NCBI RefSeq assembly: GCF_018866325.1
Contig: NZ_CP076457.1
Coordinates: 4,375,001-4,439,000 of the forward strand
Reading direction: 5' to 3'
Source of the DNA: Streptomyces sp. YPW6
Lineage (GTDB): Bacteria; Actinomycetota; Actinomycetes; Streptomycetales; Streptomycetaceae
DNA length: 64,000 nt
A model generated the notes under the pieces. It did no database searches, was not told the DNA's origin, and worked only from the letters and a program-made list of their open reading frames with translations. Position numbers and translations under genes: made by a program. This document shows, in pieces, positions 50,819 to 57,929 of this stretch (the stretch's first letter is position 1; every line of letters begins with the position of its first letter).

Positions 50819-51380
50819 GCTACGAGCTCATGGCAGCATCAGGGAACCAGCTCTTACCAGCAGCAGGTGCATACGAGATCGATCAGGCGGCATCAACGGT
50901 CCGCTTCGACACACGTGCCGTGTTCGGGCTGCTCCCAGTCCGAGGTACCTTCGCCATCGGTCATGGCCGCATCACTGTGGCGGACCCGGCAGAAGAGTCG
51001 TTGGTGCACGTCGCAATAGAGGCAGGAAGCTTCGAGTCAGGCAATCAGCAGCGTGATGACCACGTCAGGTCCTCTGACTACCTCGACGTGACACGGCATC
51101 CCGAGATCGGCTTCCGGAGCCAGCATCTGGAACGATCCGGCGCTGATGCCACCGTGTACGGCGAGTTGACGGTATGCGGGGTGACTCAGCCGATCGCCGT
51201 GACACTCGGCACGGTTGCCCACGAGGGCAAGCGGATCACGGCGAGCGGCACTACCACGATCGACAGGTACGCCTTCGGCATCACCAAGGCCAAGGGCATG
51301 ACGGGGCGGCATCTCAAGATTTCTTTGGAAGTCGTCGCGCACCGCTGAACCGATCGTGCTACGAGCTCATAGCGGCACCA
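50819..51380. repeat. 23-bp direct repeats flanking the YceI gene
   Basis: GCTACGAGCTCATRGCRGCAYCA occurs at 50819-50841 and at 51358-51380, identical at 20 of 23 positions, including the first 13. The YceI start codon lies within the left copy and its stop lies 9 bases before the right copy. The spacing is 539 bases. Confidence 0.8.
50830..51348 (+). CDS. YceI family protein
   Basis: 172 residues from ATG 50830, with GGAGG about 10 bases upstream. The YceI lipocalin-like pattern is complete: AYEIDQAASTVRFDTRAVFG, VRGTFAIGHGRITV, the HVRSSDYLDVTRHPEIGF segment, and a C-terminal IDRYAFGITKAKG. These proteins bind polyisoprenoids or similar lipids. No signal peptide is seen, so it is probably cytosolic. 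Its GC content is clearly lower than that of neighbours, and it is bounded by direct repeats, suggesting acquisition. Confidence 0.88.
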   Translation: MAASGNQLLPAAGAYEIDQAASTVRFDTRAVFGLLPVRGTFAIGHGRITVADPAEESLVHVAIEAGSFESGNQQRDDHVRSSDYLDVTRHPEIGFRSQHLERSGADATVYGELTVCGVTQPIAVTLGTVAHEGKRITASGTTTIDRYAFGITKAKGMTGRHLKISLEVVAHR

Positions 51381-51532
51381 ACAACAACTGCATCGAGCAC
51401 GCTGTCCTCGTCTCAGGCCGACACGCGGTCCGCGATACCAAGGACCGCGCTCTCGGCGCGCACACCTTCGGCCCTGAGCAGTGGCGGGCCTTCGTCGCCG
51501 CCGTGCAGGACGGCTCTCTCCAGGGCTCCTGA
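51352..51532 (+). pseudogene. DUF397 gene remnant
   Basis: From 51371 one frame reads SGTNNNCIEHAVLVSGRHAV, RDTKDRALGAHTFGPEQWRAF and VAAVQDGSLQGS to a stop at 51530-51532. This is the DUF397 domain (usually SSYSG.. NCVEVA.. VRDSKD.. W..F). Just before it, the expected SSYS is broken: AGCTCATAGC would need two more bases (CA) to read Ser-Ser-Tyr-Ser. No intact start exists. The gene is truncated at its 5' end by the segment carrying YceI. DUF397 proteins usually pair with an XRE regulator, which is missing here. Confidence 0.6.
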
Positions 51533-51597
51533 AGCCGCGCAGGCGTACGCGACCATTCCGGCGACGTTCGCGACCGTCGCCGGGATACTCGTCGTCC

Positions 51598-52345
51598 ATG
51601 GATGAGGTTCACGTCGTCGTCGCCCATTCCGAGCGCGCGACCCTGCGCGTCGGTGATGTGTTCCTGAAGGTGGACGCCGATCAGGCGCGTATCGACGTCG
51701 AGGTCGAGGCGATGACCCTCGCGCCCGTTCCGACTCCGGAAGTCCTGTGGCGCAAGCCGCCCGTGCTGGCGATCGCCGCAGTGCCGGGGACGACGCTCGG
51801 CCGCCTCGGTGGGCCGTCGACCGGGTCGGCGGGGGCGTGGGCCGCGGCGGGCGCCGCCATCCGGAAGCTGCACGACGCGCCGCTCCCGGCCCGGCCGGGC
51901 GGGCAGAGGCGTCGGCGAGCTTGCGGCGGAGCTCGACGCCGAGTGCCAGGTGCTCGTAGCGGAAGGCCTTCTGCCCTCCGGCCTGGTCACCCGTAACCGC
52001 GAGGTCGCCGAGGGCGCGCTCAGGCCGTGTACCCCGGCGTTCACGCACGGTGATCTGCAGATCGCACACGTCTTCGTCGACGGTGACGAGGTCACGGGCA
52101 TCATCGACTGGTCCGAGGCGGGCCGGGGCGATGCGCTGTACGACCTTGCCACCTTCACGCTCGGGCACGAGGAGCACCTCGACGACGTCCTCGCCGGGTA
52201 CGGCCCCGACGCCGATGTGGATCGCGAAGTGATCCGCGGGTGGTGGGCGTTGCGCAGCCTGCTGGCAGTGCGCTGGCTGGTCGAGCACGGCTTCGACCCG
52301 TTCTTGCCGGGCTGTGAGGTCGACGTGCTGAGATCCCGGATGTGA
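51598..52345 (+). pseudogene. Aminoglycoside phosphotransferase-like gene with frameshift
   Basis: ATG 51598 opens a kinase-like N-lobe (VHVVVAHSERATLRVGDVFLKVDAD, then AIAAVPGTTLGRLGG, AAIRKLHDAPLPARPG). The frame fails near 51893-51905. The C-lobe continues in another frame: GVGELAAELDAECQVL and the catalytic FTHGDLQIAHVFVDGDEVTG, IIDWSEAGRGDALYDLA, ending at 52345. Removing one G from the GGGCGGGC stretch would join the parts. With both halves well preserved the lesion is recent or a sequence error. The substrate is unknown; such enzymes phosphorylate antibiotics or metabolites. Confidence 0.75.
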
Positions 52346-52560
52346 GGCAGCGGCGGGCCCGGCCGCCCCGCCGGAGTAGGTTCTGGTGCGTCGGGCCGGC
52401 CTCCGACTCCTGCCTTCGTCACCTCGCCGCGGCTTCCGAGCGGGAATGATCCGCCAACCTGGCTCTCCCGGCTTCCCGAGTACGCCGGTTGTGTCAGTAG
52501 GACGTGAGAAGGTCCGTGCGGGGGAGCGAGCCGACCGGAGGGCAAGGGGCTGGGGAGCTG

Positions 52561-53124
52561 ATGGGGAAAGAGCTGCCGGAGATCGTTCGGGCCGATGAGT
52601 GGGTACCTCTCGTCATCCGGACCGACTACACCGATGACGCCGCGTGGCGGGAGGTCGTCGCCGCGCTGGAGCGTGCCGTCGAGGGGGAGCGGGAGTGGGA
52701 GGCGGCGGTGCATCTCGTCGAGGACCGGCGGTGGGACGGTGTCACCGGCGACGAGGCTGTAGCCGCTGCGGCGCGGGACGAGGAGCTGAGCGTCGTGTTT
52801 CTCGCCGACGGTGTCACCATGCGCTCGCCCTTGCGGCCGCTGCTCGCCCTCGACCTCGGCGCTGATGACGACGAGGACCTCGACCCGATGTACTACCAGG
52901 AGCTCATCCACTCCCCGCAGCCCCGCGAGGTGCGTGTGGCGCCGGACGCCGTGCACATGGTCCACGGGAACCTCCAGCTCGCCAACGTGGACTTCCCGGA
53001 GTTCGTGGAGGACGCGGCCGCCGATCCGGACGGGGTTGTCCGGGAGGTGGTGACCGTCCCCGGCGGGCCCGGGGACGGTCACACGGCCAGCAGCCGTCAC
53101 GTCGGCCGGCCACCTCGGTGGTGA
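52561..53124 (+). CDS. DUF6924 domain-containing protein
   Basis: 187 residues from ATG 52561; the frame is open upstream to 52504, but the added residues are Arg/Gly-rich. The sequence has PLVIRTDYTDDAAWREVVAALE, HLVEDRRWDGVTGDEAV, LSVVFLADGVTMRSP and HMVHGNLQLANVDFPEFVED, the pattern of the DUF6924 family of Streptomyces. It is an acidic, soluble protein of unknown function, often found near mobile or accessory genes. 52346-52560 before it holds no gene I can support. Confidence 0.75.
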   Translation: MGKELPEIVRADEWVPLVIRTDYTDDAAWREVVAALERAVEGEREWEAAVHLVEDRRWDGVTGDEAVAAAARDEELSVVFLADGVTMRSPLRPLLALDLGADDDEDLDPMYYQELIHSPQPREVRVAPDAVHMVHGNLQLANVDFPEFVEDAAADPDGVVREVVTVPGGPGDGHTASSRHVGRPPRW

Positions 53125-53304
53125 CGCCTGTCGAGGAGGACGCCCATGCCCAGACCGCCATGCCGGGCGACGTCCTGCAGGTCGCGAAGTGCGGCCAGGC
53201 GCCGGTCCCGTTCGGCTGGTCGTTCTGCGGGATCGACCGGTGAGCGGCCGGACCTCGTGGAGTCGGAGTCTGCGGAGGCCGGCCGCGCCGCACTGGCGTA
53301 GCAG

Positions 53305-54078
53305 CTAGTCGTCGTCCTCGGCGGTTCGTGTGCACAGGTGGCCGGTGGGGCAGGCGTCGCAGCCCGCGTACTCGACGTATCCGGAAGCCCGTGCGGCCGC
53401 GAACAGCTCACGGGCGTGCCGGGTGCCGTCGACGCCGGTGTGGGTTCCGTAGACCTCCGGGTCGGGTTCGCTGAGCTGGGCCTCGTGGGCGCGGATGAAG
53501 CCCACGGCCGCCGCTACTTCGGTGGGCAACTCGTCCCACATCTCGGCGGGCATGCAGACCTGGCGAGTGGGCAGACCCGGTTCGCCCCGGAAGTGCCAGG
53601 TTCCGCCGGGCTCGGTGGGCTTCTTCGCGACGAAGCAGATGAGGGGCACGCCGTATTCCTCATCGGGGACGACGAGGAAGGCGCCATGGGCGTGGAGGTT
53701 GTGCAGCGACTCCCGTACGGCCGCCGCGTTCATTCCCGGCCGGGCGGAGGCCACTTCGTCGATCGGCACGAGCGTCGCCTCGGTGGCGCCCCTCCGTGAG
53801 GCGACCGGGAGCTGACCGGTGTCGATGATCGTGTCGAGCAGCAAGGCGGCATGGGGCACCTCGTGGTCGTACGAGGGGCCGAGAAGAGCCAGGCGGCGCA
53901 TCAGGTCGATGGCCTCCGGGCCCAGCCGCGGATCGTCCACCGTCGAGGCGTCCGTGCCAGGCACGACCTGGTACCACTCGTCGTAGGCGACTCCGGGCGG
54001 CCGGAGTTCCTGGAGGGTGTACTGGCGGGGGACGCGGTTCCTGGGGCGTCGCGGCTTGCCGGGCTTCTTCCTTCCCAT
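53305..54078 (-). CDS. Hypothetical protein with C-terminal Cys cluster
   Basis: 257 residues from ATG 54078. The first 20 residues are strongly basic (GRKKPGKPRRPRNRVPRQY), then a soluble domain with EAIDLMRRLALLGPSYDHEV and RESLHNLHAHGAFLVVPDEE, and a C-terminal CDACPTGHLC motif that could bind zinc. No family is recognised. The ATG and basic N-terminus suggest nucleic-acid binding. 53125-53304 has no supported gene. Confidence 0.6.
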   Translation of the reverse strand: MGRKKPGKPRRPRNRVPRQYTLQELRPPGVAYDEWYQVVPGTDASTVDDPRLGPEAIDLMRRLALLGPSYDHEVPHAALLLDTIIDTGQLPVASRRGATEATLVPIDEVASARPGMNAAAVRESLHNLHAHGAFLVVPDEEYGVPLICFVAKKPTEPGGTWHFRGEPGLPTRQVCMPAEMWDELPTEVAAAVGFIRAHEAQLSEPDPEVYGTHTGVDGTRHARELFAAARASGYVEYAGCDACPTGHLCTRTAEDDD

Positions 54079-54295
54079 GGGCTTCCTGTCTACGAGGTGA
54101 AGTGTTCGTGGTCTGGTAACGAGCGGACGGCCCGGAGGTAGCCTCCGTGCACTTACGGGGGCCCAGGACCTGAGAACGGTGCCGGGCTCCGGTGTCCCAC
54201 GTGTGCGGGTCCACCCAGCGGCGGCGTCGGCGCCATCAGCCCCTCCAAGCGGCTCTCAGCCTCCTGTGTCGGGGAACGCCGGTCGGCCGAGGAGG

Positions 54296-54560
54296 TCATG
54301 CGACCCCCGCGATCCCGTCCAGTCGCGCGCGCAGCCCCGGGGTGAGGACCAGGCCCGCCGCCGCCGTGTTCTCCTCCAGGTGGGCGATGCTCGACGTGCC
54401 CGGGATCGGGAGCATGACCGGGGAGTGGTTCAGCAGCCAGGCCGGGCAGACCTTGGTGGGGGTGGCGTTCGGTTCGGCGGCGATGGCTGCCACCTCCGCG
54501 CGGTCGCCCGCCTTGTCCCGGGCGACCGCGCGCCAGGGCAGGAACGCGATGGCCGTGGAC
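54296..54560 (-). pseudogene. Aldo/keto reductase C-terminal remnant
   Basis: On the minus strand AIAFLPWRAVARDKAG, then AAIAAEPNATPTKVCPAWLL, NHSPVMLPIPGTSSIAHLEE and NTAAAGLVLTPGLRARLDG end at TGA 54296-54298. This is the conserved C-terminal quarter of an aldo/keto reductase (PIPG[TS] and HLEEN). The N-terminal three quarters, including the catalytic Tyr, are absent, and LLM sequence begins at 54685. It is a truncated relic. 54079-54295 shows no gene. Confidence 0.75.
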
Positions 54561-54684
54561 GCTTCCGATGTGCCCGATGCGGCCCGGGCGCCGAACCCCC
54601 TTGTCTGATGACCCGTCAGGTATGACGATGGCGGCCGTCACCCGGGGCGGGAGCGCCCCGGGCCGGAGGGGAAGGAAGGCCGCC

Positions 54685-55656
54685 GTGCCGCTACCGCCCA
54701 CGCCGTCCACGCCGTTCGTACGGCCCGACGGGCCGCTCGCGTACGGGATGCAGTTGCCGGTCCAGTCGCAGAGCGCCCTCTACGCGGAGCCCTGGGAGGC
54801 GGCGGCGACCCCCGCCGATCTCGTCCGCGTCGCCCGTGCCGCCGATCGCGGGGGGTTCGCCTACATCGCCGGCTGCGATCACGTGGCCATCCCGCGGCGG
54901 CTCGCGGAGGGGATGAGCACCGTCTGGTACGACCCCGTCGCCACGCTCTCCTTCCTCGCCGGGGTCACCGAGCGGGTGCGGCTCATGAGCCATGTCGCCG
55001 TCGTCGGGCTGCGGCATCCGCTGGTCACCGCCAAGCAGTACGCCACCCTCGACCACCTCAGCGGCGGCCGGCTGATCCTCGGGGTCGGGGCCGGGCACGT
55101 ACGGGAGGAGTTCGAGGCCGTCGGGGCGGACTTCGACGGGCGCGGCGGTGTCCTCGACGAGAGCATCGACGCGCTGCGGGCCGCGCTCGGGCCGGAGGAG
55201 TACCCGGAGTTCGCGGGGGAGCGGTTCTCGTTCGGCGGGCTCGGGCAGCTGCCCCGGCCCGCCCAGGAGCGGGTGCCGGTCTGGGTGGGCGGCTCGTCGC
55301 CCGCCGCCGTGCGCCGGGCCGCCGTGCGGGGTGACGGGTGGCTGCCGCAGGGCGACCCCCGGGACCGGCTGCCCGCGCAGATCGCCCGGCTGCACGCCCT
55401 GCGGGAGGAGGCGGGCGTCGAGGCGCCGATCGTCGTCGGTGCGATCACCGAGCCGCTGTACGTGGGTGAGCCGGGGTGGTCCGTGGGGCGGCGCACGCTC
55501 TCCGGGAAGCCCGAAGCGCTCGCGGAGTCGTTGCGGGAGTACGCGGCGATCGGCGTGCACCAGATCCAGGTGCGCTTCCGGAGCCGGAGCGTGGCGGAGC
55601 TGACGGACCAGATGGCGGCGTTCGGTGCGGACGTGGCCCCGCACCTCGGTCAGTAG
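54685..55656 (+). CDS. LLM class F420-dependent oxidoreductase
   Basis: 323 residues from GTG 54685, with GAAGGAAGG 6 bases upstream; ATG 54622 in frame is an alternative. It is a luciferase-like monooxygenase TIM barrel: YGMQLPVQSQ, AGCDHVAIPRR, VRLMSHVAVVGLRHPLVTAKQYATLDHLSGGRLILGVGAG and PVWVGGSSPAAVRRAA. The pattern resembles F420-dependent LLM proteins of actinobacteria (TIGR03619-like). Substrate unknown. Eleven bases separate its stop from the SDR start, so they form one operon. Confidence 0.88.
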   Translation: MPLPPTPSTPFVRPDGPLAYGMQLPVQSQSALYAEPWEAAATPADLVRVARAADRGGFAYIAGCDHVAIPRRLAEGMSTVWYDPVATLSFLAGVTERVRLMSHVAVVGLRHPLVTAKQYATLDHLSGGRLILGVGAGHVREEFEAVGADFDGRGGVLDESIDALRAALGPEEYPEFAGERFSFGGLGQLPRPAQERVPVWVGGSSPAAVRRAAVRGDGWLPQGDPRDRLPAQIARLHALREEAGVEAPIVVGAITEPLYVGEPGWSVGRRTLSGKPEALAESLREYAAIGVHQIQVRFRSRSVAELTDQMAAFGADVAPHLGQ

Positions 55657-55667
55657 GGGAGTGCGTC

Positions 55668-56453
55668 ATGGGCAAGCTGGACGGGCGGGTCGTCCTCGTC
55701 ACCGGGGCGGCGCGCGGGCAGGGCGAGCAGGCGGCGCGGCTCTTCGCGGCCGAGGGGGCGCGGGTCGTCGTCGCCGATGTGCTGGTGGAGCAGGGGGAGG
55801 CGCTGGCGGAGGAACTGGGCGCGGACGTCGCCCGGTTCGTGCGGCTGGACGTGGGGAGCGAGGGGGACTGGGCCGCCGCCGTCACCGCGGCCGGGGAGGC
55901 CTTCGGGAAGATCGACGGGCTGGTCAACAACGCGGGCATCCTGCGCTTCAACGAACTGGTCGACACCCCGCTGGCGGAGTTCGAGCAGGTGGTGCGGGTC
56001 AACATGACCGGAGCCTTCCTCGGCATCCGCGCCGTCGCGCCGGAGATCGCGGCGGCGGGCGGCGGGACGATCGTCAACACCTCCTCGTACACGGGCCTGA
56101 CCGGGATGCCGCTGGTCGGCGCGTACGCCGCGACCAAGCACGCGGTGCTGGGGCTCACCCGGGTCGCCGCCATGGAGCTGGCCGGGAAGGGGGTGCGGGT
56201 CAACGCCGTCTGCCCGGGGGCCGTCGACACCGCGATGACCAACCCGGCGCTGCTGGACCCGGACGCCGACCTGGCGGCCTCGGACGCGGCTCTGGCGGCG
56301 TACTACCGCAAGCTCCTCCCGCTGGGCCGGATCGGGCGGCCCGAGGAGGTCGCCGCGCTGGTGCTGTTCCTGACCTGCGACGACTCCTCGTACATCACGG
56401 GGCAGCCCTTCGTCGTGGACGGGGGGTGGCTGGCGGGCGTCAGTCCCTTCTGA
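55668..56453 (+). CDS. SDR family oxidoreductase
   Basis: 261 residues from ATG 55668. Cofactor motif TGAARGQGEQAARLFAAEG at 12-19, NNAGILRFNELVDTPL, the catalytic YAATKHAVLGLTRVAA and the ending GQPFVVDGGWLAG, all at normal spacing. The GQGEQ variant is typical of a large actinobacterial subgroup that acts on steroids or cyclic alcohols. Second gene of the catabolic cassette. Confidence 0.92.
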   Translation: MGKLDGRVVLVTGAARGQGEQAARLFAAEGARVVVADVLVEQGEALAEELGADVARFVRLDVGSEGDWAAAVTAAGEAFGKIDGLVNNAGILRFNELVDTPLAEFEQVVRVNMTGAFLGIRAVAPEIAAAGGGTIVNTSSYTGLTGMPLVGAYAATKHAVLGLTRVAAMELAGKGVRVNAVCPGAVDTAMTNPALLDPDADLAASDAALAAYYRKLLPLGRIGRPEEVAALVLFLTCDDSSYITGQPFVVDGGWLAGVSPF

Positions 56454-56523
56454 AGCGGCGTTTCTGACTGGGCGTCAGCTATTGACGGGGTGCGGTCGCG
56501 GTGGAACAGTCGGTCGCACCGCT

Positions 56524-56542
56524 ATCTGACGGATCGTCAGAT
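56524..56542. promoter_or_regulatory. 19-bp palindrome upstream of the LLM gene
   Basis: ATCTGACG (56524-56531) and CGTCAGAT (56535-56542) flank GAT, a perfect 8-bp inverted repeat 35 bases before the GTG at 56577. A related half-site pair (TCTGACTGGGCGTCAG) lies at 56463-56478. Together they look like the operator of a local regulator, not encoded nearby. Confidence 0.5.
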
Positions 56543-56576
56543 GAGTTGCCGGGAAACTTGAGGACGGTGAACCTCC

Positions 56577-57701
56577 GTGGAATTCGGGCTCTTTGTTCAG
56601 GGGTACGTGCCCGCCGCGCGTGCCAAGGTGGACCCCGAGGCAGAGCACAAGGCGCTGATCGAGGAGACCGAGTACGTCATCCAGGCGGACAAGTCCGGCT
56701 TCAAGTACGCCTGGGCCTCCGAGCACCACTTCCTGGAGGAGTACTCGCATCTCTCCGCCAACGACGTCTACCTCGGCTATCTCGCGCACGCCACCGAGCG
56801 CATCCACCTCGGCTCCGGCATCTTCAACCCGCTCGCGCCCGTCAACCACCCGGTGAAGGTCGCCGAGAAGGTCGCGATGCTCGACCATCTCTCCGAAGGC
56901 CGCTTCGAGTTCGGCACCGGGCGGGGGGCGGGCAGCCACGAGATCCTCGGGTTCATGCCGGGCATCACCGACATGAACCACACGAAGGAGCTGTGGGAGG
57001 AGACGATCGCGGAGTTCCCCAGGATGTGGCTCCAGGACGAGTACGCCGGCTTCCAGGGCAAGCACTGGTCGCTGCCGCCGCGCAAGGTCCTGCCGAAGCC
57101 GTACGGGGGTGCGCACCCGGCCATGTGGTACGCGGCCGGGTCGCCGTCCTCGTACGCCATGGCGGGCCGGAAGGGGCTCGGGGTCCTGGGCTTCAGCGTG
57201 CAGAAGGTCTCCGACATGGAGTGGGTCGTCGAGTCCTACAAGAACGCGGTCAAGGACGCGGAGCCGGTGGGGGCGTTCGTCAACGACAACGTGATGGTGA
57301 CGTCCACGGCCATCTGTGCCGAGACGCACGCCGAGGCGGTGCAGATCGCGGTGGGCGGGGGGCTCAACTACCTCCAGTCGCTGCTGTTCCGCTACCACGA
57401 CACGTTTCCGCGGCCGGAGGGCGTTCCGGAGTGGCCGGAGCTGCTTCCCGAGTACACCGAGGAGATCGTGGAACTGCTCATCGCGGAGGAGCTGATGATC
57501 TGCGGTGATCCGGACGAGGTGCTGAAGCAGTGCCGGCGGTGGGACCGGGCGGGGGCGGACCAGCTGAGCTTCGGGCTGCCGATCGGGATCAGCCCCGAGC
57601 ACACGATGAACACGATCCGGTTGATCGGGGAGCACGTGATTCCGCGGATCGACACGGATCCGGTGCACCGGACCTCCCGCTTCCGGGCCGCCGCGAACTG
57701 A
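56577..57701 (+). CDS. LLM class flavin-dependent oxidoreductase
   Basis: 374 residues from GTG 56577. A luciferase-like enzyme: EFGLFVQGYVPAARAKVDPE, SGFKYAWASEHHFLEEYSHLSAND, VYLGYLAHATERIHLGSGIFNPLAPVNHPVKVAEKVAMLDHLSEGRFEFGTGRGAGSHE and, near the end, NTIRLIGEHVIPRIDTD. The EHHF motif and the GRGAG stretch are typical of bacterial FMN/F420 monooxygenases in this subgroup. It starts after a palindrome and is followed by a dispersed repeat; it then continues into the amidohydrolase-ALDH pair on the same strand. Confidence 0.9.
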   Translation: MEFGLFVQGYVPAARAKVDPEAEHKALIEETEYVIQADKSGFKYAWASEHHFLEEYSHLSANDVYLGYLAHATERIHLGSGIFNPLAPVNHPVKVAEKVAMLDHLSEGRFEFGTGRGAGSHEILGFMPGITDMNHTKELWEETIAEFPRMWLQDEYAGFQGKHWSLPPRKVLPKPYGGAHPAMWYAAGSPSSYAMAGRKGLGVLGFSVQKVSDMEWVVESYKNAVKDAEPVGAFVNDNVMVTSTAICAETHAEAVQIAVGGGLNYLQSLLFRYHDTFPRPEGVPEWPELLPEYTEEIVELLIAEELMICGDPDEVLKQCRRWDRAGADQLSFGLPIGISPEHTMNTIRLIGEHVIPRIDTDPVHRTSRFRAAAN

Positions 57702-57702
57702 T

Positions 57703-57815
57703 TCGGGGCGCTGCCCCGGACCCCGCTCCTCCATCGCCGGAGGGGCTCGACCACCCAGCTCCTCCGGCGGTTGAGGGGCGGGCGTGTGGGGGCGGAGCCC
57801 CCGCCGGCAGGCCGG
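57703..57815. repeat. Streptomyces-type intergenic palindromic repeat
   Basis: The gap contains GGGGCGCTGCCCCGGACCCC, two inverted CTCCTCC-CGCCGG elements and GGGGGCGGAGCCCCCGCC. This combination recalls the intergenic repeat found many times in Streptomyces genomes. It may act as a terminator. The rest of the gap, to 57929, has no gene. Confidence 0.6.
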
Positions 57816-57929
57816 GCGGCGTCTTCCCGGACCGTCGCCCTGTGAGCCGGGGTGCGCACCGCGGCCACCGGCGTGCGCACCCCGGCTGTCCCGACCGAGC
57901 CGAAGAAGGAACCCCCGAAGGGAACCGTC

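Noticed and set aside
50558..51056. Plus-strand open frames before and across the YceI start
   Set aside because: They overlap the YceI coding region in other frames, and no family pattern appears.
53097..53411. Minus-strand open frame between the DUF6924 and hypothetical genes
   Set aside because: Overlaps both flanking genes and its composition (Arg/Asp/Gly-rich) looks like a shadow frame.
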